Counted from the first letter of the stretch, positions 42,445 to 52,289 are shown. The stretch is 64,000 bases of DNA from Rhizobium sp. Q54 (GCA_945947575.1 CAMEYM010000018.1:1-64000), one strand, 5' to 3'. The notes: generated by a model not told the origin, from the sequence alone. Program-made: numbers and translations.

Positions 42445-42873
42445 TCACAATGTTCGACCGACTAGCAGCTCGGCTCGCCCTAGACTGGTAGCAGGTGGCC
42501 ATGGTGATCCCGGTAAGTCGCGCACGGCAACCTTGGCGAGGTCCTTGTTGAGCTCGCCTGCGACCATCTTGCGCAACTCCGGCGTCATTGCGTCGCGGAG
42601 GTCGCCAAGCAACTGCGGCGGCGCCACCAGGTAGACACGCTGGAAGGCGTTGTGGCGGCGGGCATCGTCGAGGGTGCGCACGATCTCGCGCGCGAAGCGA
42701 TACTTGCGGTTGCGAGCCGGGTCGGTTGACGGATCGAGCGCGTGGCGAAACGGCCCGTGGCTGTCGCGCGTGCTGCCCGGCCGGTCCGAGTCGATCTCGC
42801 GGCTCGCCAACACCTTCTGGGACATCTCGCGCTCGAGATTGAGGCCGTGGCTCGGTCCATCGTTGACCAGCAC
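42445..42873 (-). CDS. Host-attachment protein family (start uncertain)
   Basis: The product resembles the 'protein required for attachment to host cells' family (eRF1-domain-2-like fold): GPSHGLNLEREMSQKVLASR, HNAFQRVYLVAPPQLLGDLR, MVAGELNKDLAKVAV. Homology extends upstream of GTG 42873 in the same frame (NHQLVVVTDAGQARV, to about 42915), but no start codon is available there. An ATG nearby is in another frame. A small indel near 42915 may have damaged the start. The family's cellular role is poorly known. Confidence 0.6.
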   Translation of the reverse strand: MLVNDGPSHGLNLEREMSQKVLASREIDSDRPGSTRDSHGPFRHALDPSTDPARNRKYRFAREIVRTLDDARRHNAFQRVYLVAPPQLLGDLRDAMTPELRKMVAGELNKDLAKVAVRDLPGSPWPPATSLGRAELLVGRTL

Positions 42874-42998
42874 ACGCGCCTGACCGGCATCGGTGACGAC
42901 AACCAGCTGATGATTGGACGCATCTCGGACACCGTTGTTGTGAGACGTCCATCAAATCTAGGGAGCGCAGCGCGAGCCTCAAGCCGCGCAAGAGGTAG

Positions 42999-43258
42999 TC
43001 AAGGCGCGTCCTTGCGGCGCGACGGGAATTTCGGAGCGGCCTTGGCTTCGGCAGCGCGCGGCCGCCACGCCATGTTCATGTAGCCCTCACCGGCCGCTAG
43101 CTCCGCCAGCATCGGGTCGATGCGCCTCTGCGGTGTCGCGGCGCGCGCGGCGCGCCGAAGCCGATGTAGTCGTTGCGCTGATAGGCGGGGCGCGCGCGAT
43201 ATGCGCCGACGAGCTTGCGTTGCTTGAGCACGCGCGCCGTGTCTGCATAAAGCGTCCT
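42999..43258 (-). pseudogene. Fragment of a YdeI/OmpD-associated-like gene
   Basis: Two segments in different frames, LYADTARVLKQRKLVGAYRA with RPAYQRNDYIGFG (about 43250-43150) and RRIDPMLAELAAGEGYMNMAW (about 43125-43060), together resemble the C-terminal part of YdeI/OmpD-associated family proteins. No start codon or N-terminal part is present. It looks like a decayed remnant. Confidence 0.4.
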
Positions 43259-43458
43259 CCGTCAGCCTACGGCTTGGGCACCCGTTAACTTGTGCGCGGG
43301 GTTTGAGCAATTCCCCCGCACGCGCGAATCGCGTGCGAACTCGAATTTCCATGAGATTGCAACGAGTTGTGGGCGCCCTCCGGACCGGCACGGTCTTTGT
43401 ACTGGGTGGTCGCGGTTGCCGGCGGCGCGGCCGCGGCGAAACGGAGAGGGAATGTTCC

Positions 43459-44205
43459 ATGAATCGTGGTGGAGAAGGAATCAACGACACTCGGATGGCG
43501 GCGCGGGCGTCGGCGCGCAAGGGCTGGCTGATGTCGGCAGCCGCCGCCGCGGGACTGCTGCTCGCGGGCGCGGCGCAGGCGCAGGCCATTTCGGTCAACG
43601 TCAGCGCCGTCACCGATTATGTGGTGCGCGGCATCAGCCAGACCAACGAGGGCGGAGCGCTGCAAGGCGGTATCGACCTCGGGATGGGCCCCGGCTACTT
43701 CGGCATCTGGGCGTCCACCGTGGACTTCGGGAACGGCACGGACACCGAGGTCGATGTCTACGGCGGCATCAAGCCGTCATGGATGGGCATCACCTTCGAC
43801 ATCGGTGCTATAGCGTACCGGTACTTCGGCCAGCCCGACGACGCCAACCTCGGCTACTACGAAATCAAGGGCGCGGCGTCCTACGCGTTCGATTTCGCCG
43901 CGATTGGCACAGCGATCTACTGGTCGCCGAACTTCGGCGGCGCCGGCTCCATCGAGGCCACCTACTACGAGATCAACGCCGCGGTCCCCGTGCCGGTGGT
44001 CGCGAACCTGTCCCTGACCGGCGCCTACGGGCGCCAGACGATGCAGGGGACGGGTGACTACAACACCTGGAACGTCGGTCTCAACTGGGCCCCGATCAGC
44101 TGGCTGTCGCTCGATGGCCGCTACTGGGATACCGACGAGCACGGACTCGGCACCAACTACGAGGAGCGCGCAGTAGGCGGCATCAAGGCGACGTTCGCGT
44201 TCTAG
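43459..44205 (+). CDS. TorF-family outer-membrane protein, copy 1
   Basis: This 248-aa protein has a signal sequence (hydrophobic core about residues 25-42, ending AQAQA) and a Gcw_chp/TorF-type beta-barrel: VSAVTDYVVRGISQTNEGGALQGGID, GPGYFGIWASTVDF, then amphipathic strands to the C-terminal aromatic (TFAF). It is probably a small porin. ATG 43459 follows GGAGAGGG; ATG 43495 would also give a signal peptide. It is a clear paralogue of the next gene. Confidence 0.88.
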   Translation: MNRGGEGINDTRMAARASARKGWLMSAAAAAGLLLAGAAQAQAISVNVSAVTDYVVRGISQTNEGGALQGGIDLGMGPGYFGIWASTVDFGNGTDTEVDVYGGIKPSWMGITFDIGAIAYRYFGQPDDANLGYYEIKGAASYAFDFAAIGTAIYWSPNFGGAGSIEATYYEINAAVPVPVVANLSLTGAYGRQTMQGTGDYNTWNVGLNWAPISWLSLDGRYWDTDEHGLGTNYEERAVGGIKATFAF

Positions 44206-44472
44206 TCGTCGTATGGGCAGTAGCAGCCGGCCCTCGCTGAGCTGCCGCCGGCCGGGGTAGGGGCGTCTCCCCTTGTCTACGGCTGGCGGCAACTCGGCCT
44301 TTTCCGCAGGTTTTGGGCCGAGGTGAAGGCGGCAATTGCTAGTCGCGCACGAATTGGCCACACTGTTGCCTGATTGCGACTTTGCAACGGCTAGTGGTGA
44401 GTCCGGCCGGGCAGCAGCAGTCGCGCAGCGATCGGGCGAGACCGATTGCCACTGTAGGCAAAGGCAACCGAG

Positions 44473-45156
44473 ATGAAATTGCGTGCGTTCCTTGTCGCCG
44501 CCGCCATGGGCCTGGGCCTGTTTGCGGGCTCCGCCTCGGCGCAGATTGTGCTGAACGTCGGCGCGACCACCGACTACGTCTTCCGCGGCGTAAGCCAGAC
44601 CAACGGGGGCGCAGCCATCCAGGGCGGCGCCGATATTGCCATTGGCAAGGGCTACTTCGGCGTGTGGGCCTCCAATGTCGACTTCAACACCACGGCGGAC
44701 GCTGAACTCGACATGTACGTCGGCTACAAGCCGACGTTCATGGGCCACACGTTCGACATCGGCTTCATCAACTACACCTACATGGGCGGCGGCGGCGGCG
44801 ACCTCGCGTTCTACGAGTTCAAGCTCGCCACGTCGATGCCGGTTGGCCCCGCCACGCTCGGTGCGGCGCTGTTCTACACCCCGGATTTCCCGGGTACCGG
44901 CCCGCATGACGCCCTGTACGGCGAGATCAACTTTGCGATGCCGGTTCTGCGCGACTTCACCGTCGGCGGTGCATTTGGCAAGCAGTGGGTGCAGGACAAG
45001 GCCGGCGAGTACGGCACTTGGAACGCCGGCGTCACCTGGACGCCGGTTTCCTGGATGTCCCTCGACGCCCGCTACCACGACACGGACGAGCACGGCCTCG
45101 GCACGACCTACGAAGCGCGCGCCACCGCGTCAGTGAAGTTCACTTACACGTTCTAG
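44473..45156 (+). CDS. TorF-family outer-membrane protein, copy 2
   Basis: This 227-aa paralogue has a clean signal peptide (about 1-23, ending GSASAQ) and the same barrel pattern: VGATTDYVFRGVSQTNGGAAIQGGAD, GKGYFGVWASNVDF, GTWNAGVTWTPVSWMSLDAR and a C-terminal Phe (FTYTF), the outer-membrane insertion signal. It follows copy 1 by 267 bases with its own leader, so the two may be expressed separately. The solute is unknown. Confidence 0.88.
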   Translation: MKLRAFLVAAAMGLGLFAGSASAQIVLNVGATTDYVFRGVSQTNGGAAIQGGADIAIGKGYFGVWASNVDFNTTADAELDMYVGYKPTFMGHTFDIGFINYTYMGGGGGDLAFYEFKLATSMPVGPATLGAALFYTPDFPGTGPHDALYGEINFAMPVLRDFTVGGAFGKQWVQDKAGEYGTWNAGVTWTPVSWMSLDARYHDTDEHGLGTTYEARATASVKFTYTF

Positions 45157-45187
45157 CTTGGCGGCGCGCAAGCGCCGCGCACGAAAT

Positions 45188-45218
45188 CGCCTGCCCGGGG
45201 GAAACCCCGCGGCAGGCG
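45188..45218 (+). terminator. Terminator after TorF copy 2
   Basis: CGCCTGCC (45188-45195) pairs with GGCAGGCG (45211-45218) around an inner GGGG-aaa-CCCC stem. AATTCATTT follows, a weak T-rich tail. It lies 31 bases after the stop codon and just before the convergent tRNA-Leu. Confidence 0.65.
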
Positions 45219-45239
45219 AATTCATTTCAGGCCCAACCC

Positions 45240-45325
45240 TGGTGCCCGCTGCTGGACTCGAACCAGCACGGCCCGAAGGCCAAGGGCTTTTAAGGCCCTT
45301 GCGTCTACCATTCCGCCAAGCGGGC
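45240..45325 (-). tRNA. tRNA-Leu (TAA anticodon)
   Basis: The minus strand gives an 86-nt class II tRNA: acceptor GCCCGCT/AGCGGGC, anticodon arm AGGGC-CTTAAAA-GCCCT (anticodon TAA), a long variable arm (TGGCCTTCGGGCCGT), T arm GTTCGAGT and encoded CCA. Confidence 0.95.
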
Positions 45326-45387
45326 GAGCGCGCCGACCATAGCATTGGCGAGGGTTGGCGCGCGGCCCCGCCGCGCCAAAGAGACGA

Positions 45388-45954
45388 TCAGCCGGCGTGG
45401 GGTCCGCGTTGTGCGGCCGCACGTGCGAAGGCGAGGTCCGGCCAGGCGAACGCGAATTCCTGGATGGCGCGTCCGCCCATCCGGATGGTGCGCGTCGCCA
45501 CCTTCTCCGCACCGAGGCGCTCGTAGAACGCGCGGGCGGGGTTGCCCGCCAGCACCCAGACGACGAGGCCGTTGAAGCCGAGCTCGTGCAAACGGTCGGC
45601 CGCAGCAGACATCAGCTTGGTGCCGAACCCGCGACGCTGGTAGCCATCGAGCAGGTAGAGCGTGTAGACCTCGGCGCGCCGCAGGGTACCGCCCGTGCGC
45701 TCCGAGCCTGCCGAAATGAATCCGACGATGCGGCTGTCCTGATCCTCGATGACCCGCGTCACCGTCTGACTGCGCTGCGAGCAAAGCGCCGTCCACCAGA
45801 ACAGCGTCTCGCGCACTTCGCTCATGCCGTTCAGGATCGCGTCGGGAAGGAGCCCGCCATAGGTCGAGCGCCAGCTGCTGACGTAGACGCGCGCGATTGC
45901 GCTCGCATCGACGGGCGAAGCCTTGCGCACGCGAAACTCGACGTTTGACGCCAT
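45388..45954 (-). CDS. GNAT-family N-acetyltransferase
   Basis: This 188-aa acetyltransferase has RKASPVDASAIARVYVSSWRSTYGGLLPD at the start, VYTLYLLDGYQRRGFGTKLM (acetyl-CoA loop Q-R-R-G-F-G) and NPARAFYERLGAEKV. The substrate cannot be told. The start at ATG 45954 matches the beginning of homology. It lies upstream of tRNA-Leu on the same strand with about 60 bases between. Confidence 0.9.
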   Translation of the reverse strand: MASNVEFRVRKASPVDASAIARVYVSSWRSTYGGLLPDAILNGMSEVRETLFWWTALCSQRSQTVTRVIEDQDSRIVGFISAGSERTGGTLRRAEVYTLYLLDGYQRRGFGTKLMSAAADRLHELGFNGLVVWVLAGNPARAFYERLGAEKVATRTIRMGGRAIQEFAFAWPDLAFARAAAQRGPHAG

Positions 45955-46147
45955 ACCGCTCGGCACACCGGCCCGTAACAAGTCACGATGCCCTCCCACA
46001 AGGGCAGGCGCAGTCTAGCGCGGCGCCGGGGGCGGTTCTATCGGACCGGTGCTAGCCTTCGTTCGGGCCACGCCTACTCCCGTTGGAGTAGGGAGGGCCG
46101 CCGCCAGCGCTTGAACGGAGCCACCGGCGGGCTACCTTGTCCGGCGA

Positions 46148-46870
46148 ATGCTGTTCCCGAGCCCTCTGGCGCGCGGCCGCCTGCTGCGTCGCTACAAGCG
46201 GTTTCTCGCCGACGTTCTGTTGGAGTCCGAGCCGTGGGCGGGGCGCACCGTGACCGCGCATTGTCCCAATCCCGGCGCCATGCTCGGCCTGACCGAGAGC
46301 AACGCCGAAGTCTGGCTGTCGCGCTCCGACGATCCCAAGCGGTCGCTGCCGTGGACCTGGGAGCTGATCCAGGTTGGCGAACATCCCACAGCGGGCCTGG
46401 TGGGCATCAACGCCGCTCGCCCGAATCGGATTGCCGAGGAGGCGATCGCCGCCGCCGCCGTACCTGAGCTCGCCGGCTACGACCGGATTCGCCGCGAGGT
46501 GCGCTACGGCGAACGCAGCCGTGTCGATCTCGTGCTCGAGCGCGGCGAAGAGCGCTGCTTCGTCGAGATCAAGAACGTGCACCTGATGCGCGAGCCGGGC
46601 GTGGCAGAGTTCCCGGATTCCGTCACGGCACGGGGCGCGCGCCACCTGCGCGAACTCGCCGCCGTGGCCGCCGATGGCGTCCGGGCGGTGGTGCTGTTCG
46701 TCGCCCAACGGGAGGACGCACGGCGCTTCGCGGTGGCCGGGGACATCGACCCGACGTTCCACGCCGCGGCCCAGGCCGCGCGGGCCGCGGGGGTGGAGAT
46801 GCTCTGCTACGGCTGCGCTCTCTCGCCTCAGCAAATTGTGCTAGACAGGGCCATGCCGGTGGCGGTTTAG
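46148..46870 (+). CDS. sfsA: SfsA family protein
   Basis: This 240-aa protein has the SfsA signature throughout: RGRLLRRYKRFLADV (OB-fold start), VTAHCPNPGAMLGL, RVDLVLERG, CFVEIKNVHLM, FPDSVTARGARHLREL, VLFVAQRED. SfsA was first linked to maltose metabolism in E. coli and has a nuclease-like core; its real role is unsettled. It is followed 18 bases later by the first methionine aminopeptidase gene, probably in one transcript. Confidence 0.95.
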   Translation: MLFPSPLARGRLLRRYKRFLADVLLESEPWAGRTVTAHCPNPGAMLGLTESNAEVWLSRSDDPKRSLPWTWELIQVGEHPTAGLVGINAARPNRIAEEAIAAAAVPELAGYDRIRREVRYGERSRVDLVLERGEERCFVEIKNVHLMREPGVAEFPDSVTARGARHLRELAAVAADGVRAVVLFVAQREDARRFAVAGDIDPTFHAAAQAARAAGVEMLCYGCALSPQQIVLDRAMPVAV

Positions 46871-46888
46871 GGCGGCCCAGGAGACCCA

Positions 46889-47731
46889 ATGAATCGGACA
46901 TCGGCGGCGCTCAACGACACGCCGACCTTCCAGTCGCCGCGCTACCCCTCGCCCATTCGCGTGCACGGCGCCGAGGCGTTCGCCGCCATGCGCAAGGCCG
47001 GACGCCTGGTCGCCGAGACCCTCGACTACATCACGCCGTTCGTGAAGCCCGGCGTCTCCACCGACCGTCTCGACGCGCTCTGCTACGACTTCATTGTCGC
47101 GCACGATGCGATCCCGGCGCCGCTCAACTACCGCGGCTTCCCCAAGTCGATCTGCACGTCCGTGAATCACGTCGTGTGTCACGGCATCCCCAGCGACAGG
47201 CTGCTGAAGGATGGCGACATCCTCAACATCGACGTCACCGTCATCGTCGATGGCTGGCATGGCGACTCGAGCCGCATGTACTTCGTGGGTGACGTCGGCC
47301 GCAAGGCGGCGCGCCTGTGCGAGGTCACCTACGAGACGATGATGCTCGGCATCGGCGTCGTCCGTCCGGGCGCCACGACCGGCGACATCGGCCATGCCAT
47401 CCAGTCCTTCGCCGAGCACCACCGCTACTCGGTGGTGCGCGACTTCTGCGGCCACGGCATCGGCAAGGTCTTTCACGAGCCGCCGAACATTGTCCACTAC
47501 GGCGACCCCGGCACGGGCGTGAAGCTGGTGCCCGGCATGATCTTCACGATCGAGCCGATGATCAACCTCGGCAAGTGGGAAGTGCGCATGCTCCCCGACG
47601 GCTGGACCGCGGTGACGCGTGACCGCTCTCTGTCGGCCCAGTTCGAGCACTGCATTGGCGTGACGAGCGACGGCCACGAGATCTTCACGACGTCGCCGCA
47701 GGGCCTGGACCGCCCGCCCTACCCCACCTAG
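46889..47731 (+). CDS. map: Methionine aminopeptidase type I, copy 1
   Basis: This 280-aa enzyme removes N-terminal Met from new proteins. It has His98 (NHVVCHGIP), metal ligands Asp115 (NIDVTV) and Asp126 (HGDSS), His in FCGHGIGKVFH, Glu in TIEPM and Glu in FEHCIGV: the full set. It has a short N-terminal extension of about 22 residues. A second, very similar gene follows 17 bases later, so the two arose by tandem duplication. Confidence 0.95.
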   Translation: MNRTSAALNDTPTFQSPRYPSPIRVHGAEAFAAMRKAGRLVAETLDYITPFVKPGVSTDRLDALCYDFIVAHDAIPAPLNYRGFPKSICTSVNHVVCHGIPSDRLLKDGDILNIDVTVIVDGWHGDSSRMYFVGDVGRKAARLCEVTYETMMLGIGVVRPGATTGDIGHAIQSFAEHHRYSVVRDFCGHGIGKVFHEPPNIVHYGDPGTGVKLVPGMIFTIEPMINLGKWEVRMLPDGWTAVTRDRSLSAQFEHCIGVTSDGHEIFTTSPQGLDRPPYPT

Positions 47732-47748
47732 AGGCGGCGCGGCGGACG

Positions 47749-48561
47749 ATGTCCGAATACGCGACAGCACCACGCATTCGGCGCGCGGCGGCTCCCGCTA
47801 CGGTCGGCGACTTCACCGGCATGCGCGTCGCAGGTCGCCTCGCGGCCGACACCCTCGACCACATTGCCCGGTTCGTGCGGCCCGGCGTCAGCACGAACGA
47901 TCTTGATGCCGAGTGCCATGCCTTCATCGTGGCGCGCGGCGGCATCCCCGCACCGCTCCACTACTGTGGGTTCCCGAAGTCCATCTGCACGTCGGTCAAC
48001 CATGTGATCTGCCATGGCATCCCCGGCGACAAGGTGCTGCACGAGGGGGACATCATGAACATCGACGTCACGGTGATCGTCGATGGCTGGCACGGCGATA
48101 CGAGCCGCATGTATTTCGCCGGCGACGTCGGCCGCAAGGCAGCACGCCTGTGTGACGTAACCTACGAGGCGATGATGCGCGGCATCGGGGCCGTGCGTCC
48201 CGGGGCGACCACGGGCGACATCGGTCATGCCATCCAGGCCTACGCCGAGGCCGAGCGCACCTCCGTGGTGCGCGAGTTCTGCGGACACGGCATCGGACTC
48301 ATCTTCCAGGGCCCGGAGATCCTGCACTACGGCGAGGCCGGCGAAGGCGCGGTCCTGGCCGAAGGCATGTGCTTCACCATCGAGCCCATGCTCAACGCCG
48401 GCAAGGCGGGCATTCGCATGCTTGCCGACGGCTGGACCGCGGTGACGCGCGACCGCTCGTTGTCAGCGCAATTCGAGCACACCATCGGCGTGACCGCGGA
48501 CGGGTACGAGATCTTCACCCGCTCGGCGAGCGGCCGCGACCGCCCGCCCTATGCCGACTAA
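47749..48561 (+). CDS. map: Methionine aminopeptidase type I, copy 2
   Basis: This 270-aa paralogue keeps every metal ligand and the catalytic His ([52 protein letters not shown]). It differs from copy 1 mainly in the N-terminal 25 residues and in the substrate-pocket loop ([12 protein letters not shown] for GKVFHEPPNIVHY). Its 3' end overlaps the radC start by about ten bases. Confidence 0.94.
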   Translation: MSEYATAPRIRRAAAPATVGDFTGMRVAGRLAADTLDHIARFVRPGVSTNDLDAECHAFIVARGGIPAPLHYCGFPKSICTSVNHVICHGIPGDKVLHEGDIMNIDVTVIVDGWHGDTSRMYFAGDVGRKAARLCDVTYEAMMRGIGAVRPGATTGDIGHAIQAYAEAERTSVVREFCGHGIGLIFQGPEILHYGEAGEGAVLAEGMCFTIEPMLNAGKAGIRMLADGWTAVTRDRSLSAQFEHTIGVTADGYEIFTRSASGRDRPPYAD

Positions 48562-49249
48562 GAAGACCGAAGCAGCCGAGGCGGCCCCGCACTACCTCGG
48601 CCACCGGCAGCGGCTCAAGGCGCGCTTCTACGAGGCGCCCGCGTCTTTCCAGGACTACGAGCTTCTCGAATTGCTGCTCACGTTCGCCATCCCCCGCAAG
48701 GACACCAAGAAGCTCGCCAAAGACCTGCTACGCGAGTTCAGCACGTTCGGCGACGTGCTGGGCGCCGACCCCGCGCGCCTTGAGGCGCTTGAATTGTCTC
48801 CGAACGCCGTCGCCCTGCTGAAGACAGCCTATGCGGCGGCGGCACGGGTCGCGCGCCCGGAGGCACGCAAGCGCAGCGCGCTCTCGTCGATGGATGCGGT
48901 CATCGAGTACTGCACGGCGGCCATGGCCCATGAGTCCGTCGAGCAGTTCCGCGTGCTATTCCTCGACCGCAAGAACGCCCTCATCAAGGACGAAGCGCAG
49001 CAGAAGGGCACCGTTGACCACACCCCGGTCTACCCGCGCGAAGTGGTCAAGCGCGCCCTCGAGCTGTCGGCGTCGGCGGTAATCATCGTGCACAACCATC
49101 CGAGCGGCGACCCCACCCCTTCCGCCGCCGATATCGACATGACCCGCCAGGTCCAGGACGCCTGCCAGAAGCTTGGCCTTGTGCTGCACGACCATGTCGT
49201 GATCGGGCGCGGCAAGCATGCCAGCTTTCGCGCCCTTGGCCTCTTGTAG
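48551..49249 (+). CDS. radC: RadC-family JAB-domain protein
   Basis: This 232-aa protein has the N-terminal UPF0758 helical part ([28 protein letters not shown]) and the RadC JAB1/MPN+ domain with the JAMM motif [16 protein letters not shown] near 178-193. Despite the name, a role in recombination repair was not confirmed; the biochemical activity is unknown. It overlaps map copy 2 and is followed nine bases later by rpiA. Confidence 0.95.
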   Translation: MPTKKTEAAEAAPHYLGHRQRLKARFYEAPASFQDYELLELLLTFAIPRKDTKKLAKDLLREFSTFGDVLGADPARLEALELSPNAVALLKTAYAAAARVARPEARKRSALSSMDAVIEYCTAAMAHESVEQFRVLFLDRKNALIKDEAQQKGTVDHTPVYPREVVKRALELSASAVIIVHNHPSGDPTPSAADIDMTRQVQDACQKLGLVLHDHVVIGRGKHASFRALGLL

Positions 49250-49258
49250 GAGCCCTTC

Positions 49259-49918
49259 GTGAATCAGGACGAACTGAAGGCGATGGTGGCACGCGCCGCC
49301 CTCGAGCACGTCAAGGCGGGAAGCATCGTCGGCGTCGGCACGGGCTCGACGGTGAACCTGTTCATCGACGCCCTCGCCACCATCAAGGACCGCATCCAGG
49401 GCGCCGTCTCCAGCTCGGTGAAGAGCACGGAGCGCATGCGCGGCCATGGCATCCGCGTGTTCGAGGCAAGCGAGGTCGAGCGCATTCCGGCCTACATCGA
49501 CGGCGCCGACGAGATCGACCATCGCGGCAACATGATCAAGGGCGGCGGCGCGGCGCTCACCCGCGAGAAGATCGTCGCGGACCTCGCCGAGCGCTTCGTC
49601 TGCATCGCCGATGCCTCCAAGCTCGTGGAGGTGCTGGGCAAGTTCCCGCTGCCTGTCGAGGTCATCCCGATGGCGTCGGCCCAGATCGTGCGGCGCTTCA
49701 AGGCAATCGGCGGCGACGCGCAGGTGCGCGCCAACGTCGTCACCGACAACGGCAATCAGCTGCTCGATGTGCGCGGCCTCGCGATCAAGGACCCGCCGGG
49801 CATGGAGATCGAGGTGAGCATGTGGCCGGGCGTCGTCGAGGTCGGCATATTTGCCAAGCACCGCGCCAGCGTCTGCCTGCTCGGGACGCCCACCGGCGTC
49901 AAACGGATGGACTTCTAG
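49259..49918 (+). CDS. rpiA: Ribose-5-phosphate isomerase A
   Basis: This 219-aa enzyme interconverts ribose-5-phosphate and ribulose-5-phosphate. It has [14 protein letters not shown], the SSVKSTER loop, YIDGADEID with the catalytic Asp, [14 protein letters not shown] with the catalytic Lys, and [11 protein letters not shown]. The start is GTG 49259. It supplies PRPP for the nearby purine pathway and ends a tight sfsA-map-map-radC-rpiA run. Confidence 0.96.
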   Translation: MNQDELKAMVARAALEHVKAGSIVGVGTGSTVNLFIDALATIKDRIQGAVSSSVKSTERMRGHGIRVFEASEVERIPAYIDGADEIDHRGNMIKGGGAALTREKIVADLAERFVCIADASKLVEVLGKFPLPVEVIPMASAQIVRRFKAIGGDAQVRANVVTDNGNQLLDVRGLAIKDPPGMEIEVSMWPGVVEVGIFAKHRASVCLLGTPTGVKRMDF

Positions 49919-50319
49919 CGCTCGCAGGTACCCCAGCTGACCGCAAGGGGCTCGCGGGTAAGGCCTTGCGGGGGTGCCTCGTCCGTTACCAAGCCGGCAA
50001 GGCGGCTCATGGCGAATTGTCCGCTGGCGCGCTGCATGACGAACAGACGGAGGCCGTCGCTACAGGTCCATACTTCGCCGTCGCCGCCGCAGCGGAAGCT
50101 GAACGAGCGGCCGCCCTCGAGGGTGAGCGCCATGGTCGGCAGGTCGACGAACAGGCTGAAGCGCGCGCCGACGAAGCGCACCCGCTCGGGCTGCCCGGCC
50201 TCCAAATGGAAGCCCACCGAGTCGCGCTCTTCGCAGAAGAAGAGGTCGGCAGCACTTGCGACCTCAGGCTGGACCATGAGAAACACAGTGGCGCAACGCC
50301 ACAAGATGCCGGCGCGCAT
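49915..50319 (-). CDS. Small exported protein of unknown function
   Basis: This 134-aa protein has a signal-like N-terminus (about 1-24, [15 protein letters not shown] to ASAAD) and a mature beta-rich part with Cys residues near 30, 77, 85 and 132 that could form disulfides. I do not recognise the family. ATG 50319 follows GGGGAGGAA. It is convergent with rpiA (four-base overlap at the stops) and divergent from purB. Confidence 0.6.
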   Translation of the reverse strand: MRAGILWRCATVFLMVQPEVASAADLFFCEERDSVGFHLEAGQPERVRFVGARFSLFVDLPTMALTLEGGRSFSFRCGGDGEVWTCSDGLRLFVMQRASGQFAMSRLAGLVTDEAPPQGLTREPLAVSWGTCER

Positions 50320-50385
50320 GCGGATGTTTCCTCCCCGTAGGTGCCCCAGGCGGCCCGTGAACATAGCACCCCCAAGGACGACCGG

Positions 50386-51723
50386 ATGATCCCGCGCTAC
50401 AGCCGCCCGGAAATGACTGCCATTTGGGAGCCGGAGACGCGTTTCCGCATCTGGCTCGAGATCGAAACCCTGGCGGCGGAAGCCATGGCCAACCTCGGCC
50501 AGGTGCCGAGCTCGGTGCCGAAGGCCCTGCGCGCCAAGGGCAACTTCGATATTGCCCGCATCGATGAGATCGAGCGCGAGGTGAAGCACGACGTCATCGC
50601 CTTCCTGACCTCGGTCGCCGAGTTCGTGGGACCCGAGGCGCGCTTCGTGCACCAGGGCATGACGTCATCCGACGTCCTCGACACCTGCTTTGCGGTACAG
50701 CTGACGCGCGCCAGCGACATCCTCCTCGCCGACCTCGACGGCCTGCTGGAAGTCCTGAAGCGGAGGGCGATCGAGCACAAGGACACCGTCACCATCGGGC
50801 GCAGCCACGGCATCCATGCCGAGCCGACCACCTTCGGCCTCAAGCTTGCCTATGCGTATGCCGAGTTCCAGCGCGCCAAGACGCGACTGCAGACGGCGCG
50901 CGCGGAGGTCGCCACCTGCATGATCTCGGGCGCGGTCGGCACGTTCGCGAACGTCGATCCAGCGGTCGAGGAGTACGTCGCCGCGAAGCTTGGCCTGCAG
51001 CCGGAGCCCGTCTCCACCCAGGTCATTCCGCGCGACCGCCACGCCATGTTCTTCGCAACGCTCGGCGTGATCGCGAGTTCCATCGAGCGCATCGCCATCG
51101 AAGTGCGCCACCTGCAGCGCTCGGAAGTGCGCGAGGCGGAGGAGTTCTTCTCCAAGGGCCAGAAGGGCTCGTCGGCCATGCCGCACAAGCGCAACCCCGT
51201 GCTGACCGAGAACCTCGTCGGTCTGGCGCGCGTGGTGCGGGCCGCCGCGATCCCGGCGATGGAGAACGTTGCGCTATGGCACGAGCGCGACATCTCGCAC
51301 TCTGCCGCGGAGCGCATCATCGCGCCCGACACCACCGTGGCGCTCGACTTCGCGCTGGTTCGCCTGACCCAGGTGATGGACAAGCTCGTCGTCTATCCCA
51401 AGCGGATGCGCACCAACCTCGAGCAGAACGGCGGCATCGTGTTCTCCGGAACCGTGCTGCTCGCCCTGACCGAATCAGGCATGTCGCGCGAGGACGCCTA
51501 CAGGGTCGTGCAGCGCAACGCGATGCACGCGTGGGACACCGACACGAGCTTCCGCCACTGGATCGAGAAGGATCCGCAGGTGCAGAGGGCGCTGTCGAAG
51601 AAGAAGCTCGACGCCGCGTTCGACCCGTCGCGCCACACGCGGCACGTCGACACGATCTTCCAACGCGTGTTCGGAAATGCAGGCGGCCCAAGCAAGGCGC
51701 GCCGCCCGAAGCGCAAGAAGTAG
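50386..51723 (+). CDS. purB: Adenylosuccinate lyase
   Basis: This 445-aa enzyme catalyses two steps of purine synthesis (SAICAR to AICAR and adenylosuccinate to AMP). It has RYSRPEMTAIW at the start, TSSDVLDTC, TIGRSHGIHAEPTTFG with the catalytic His, and the signature SSAMPHKRNPVLTENL. It lies about 570 bases from purC, with the DUF1476 gene between. Confidence 0.96.
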   Translation: MIPRYSRPEMTAIWEPETRFRIWLEIETLAAEAMANLGQVPSSVPKALRAKGNFDIARIDEIEREVKHDVIAFLTSVAEFVGPEARFVHQGMTSSDVLDTCFAVQLTRASDILLADLDGLLEVLKRRAIEHKDTVTIGRSHGIHAEPTTFGLKLAYAYAEFQRAKTRLQTARAEVATCMISGAVGTFANVDPAVEEYVAAKLGLQPEPVSTQVIPRDRHAMFFATLGVIASSIERIAIEVRHLQRSEVREAEEFFSKGQKGSSAMPHKRNPVLTENLVGLARVVRAAAIPAMENVALWHERDISHSAAERIIAPDTTVALDFALVRLTQVMDKLVVYPKRMRTNLEQNGGIVFSGTVLLALTESGMSREDAYRVVQRNAMHAWDTDTSFRHWIEKDPQVQRALSKKKLDAAFDPSRHTRHVDTIFQRVFGNAGGPSKARRPKRKK

Positions 51724-51728
51724 CGGCG

Positions 51729-52046
51729 CTACTCCTTCATCAGCTGTTCGCGTGCTTCCGCCAACAGCTCTTCCATGCGCTTGCGCAGGCGGTGATCGGA
51801 GACATCGACCTTCTTCGCCTTGAGGTCGGCCATCACCTTGCGGAACACGTCCTCGTCGCCCGACTCCTCGAAGTCCGACTCGATGACCGTCTTGGCGTAG
51901 GCCGTGGCGGCGTCGCCCTTCAGGCCCATCTGCTCGGCGGCCCATAGGCCGAGGAGCTTGTTGCGGCGCGCACCGACCTTGAACTGAAGCTCTTTGTCGC
52001 GGGCGTATTTGTCTTCGAATGCCTTCTTGCGATCGTCCATCGCCAT
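51729..52046 (-). CDS. ATPase inhibitor zeta-type protein (DUF1476)
   Basis: This 105-aa all-helical protein (DDRKKAFEDKYARDKELQFKV, LLGLWAAEQMGL, SDFEESGDEDVFRKVMADL) belongs to DUF1476, whose Paracoccus member is the zeta subunit that inhibits the F1-ATPase. The family is essentially alphaproteobacterial. The N-terminal segment is the inhibitory part. It probably stops ATP hydrolysis when the proton gradient falls. Start at ATG 52046 or ATG 52040. It lies alone on the minus strand between purB and purC. Confidence 0.93.
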   Translation of the reverse strand: MAMDDRKKAFEDKYARDKELQFKVGARRNKLLGLWAAEQMGLKGDAATAYAKTVIESDFEESGDEDVFRKVMADLKAKKVDVSDHRLRKRMEELLAEAREQLMKE

Positions 52047-52289
52047 GGAGCGGCTCCCTGTTGGTGCGGGCGGCGGGAGGCAGAGGGATAGCCTTGCGGG
52101 CCGCCCAAATCAATCGCCAAGGCGCCGCAGCGAACCCCGTACGACCTGGCCGGATTGCCAGGATTTCCGCCCCTTTCGGCGCGTTGTGGCCCCCTGGCGA
52201 TTGAGATATGGTCCCCACTCCCAGCCGCCAGGCCGACCCCGACGAGCCGCTCCAGAAGCGGGGCGCAGAGCCGTTCCTTCAGGACAGGT

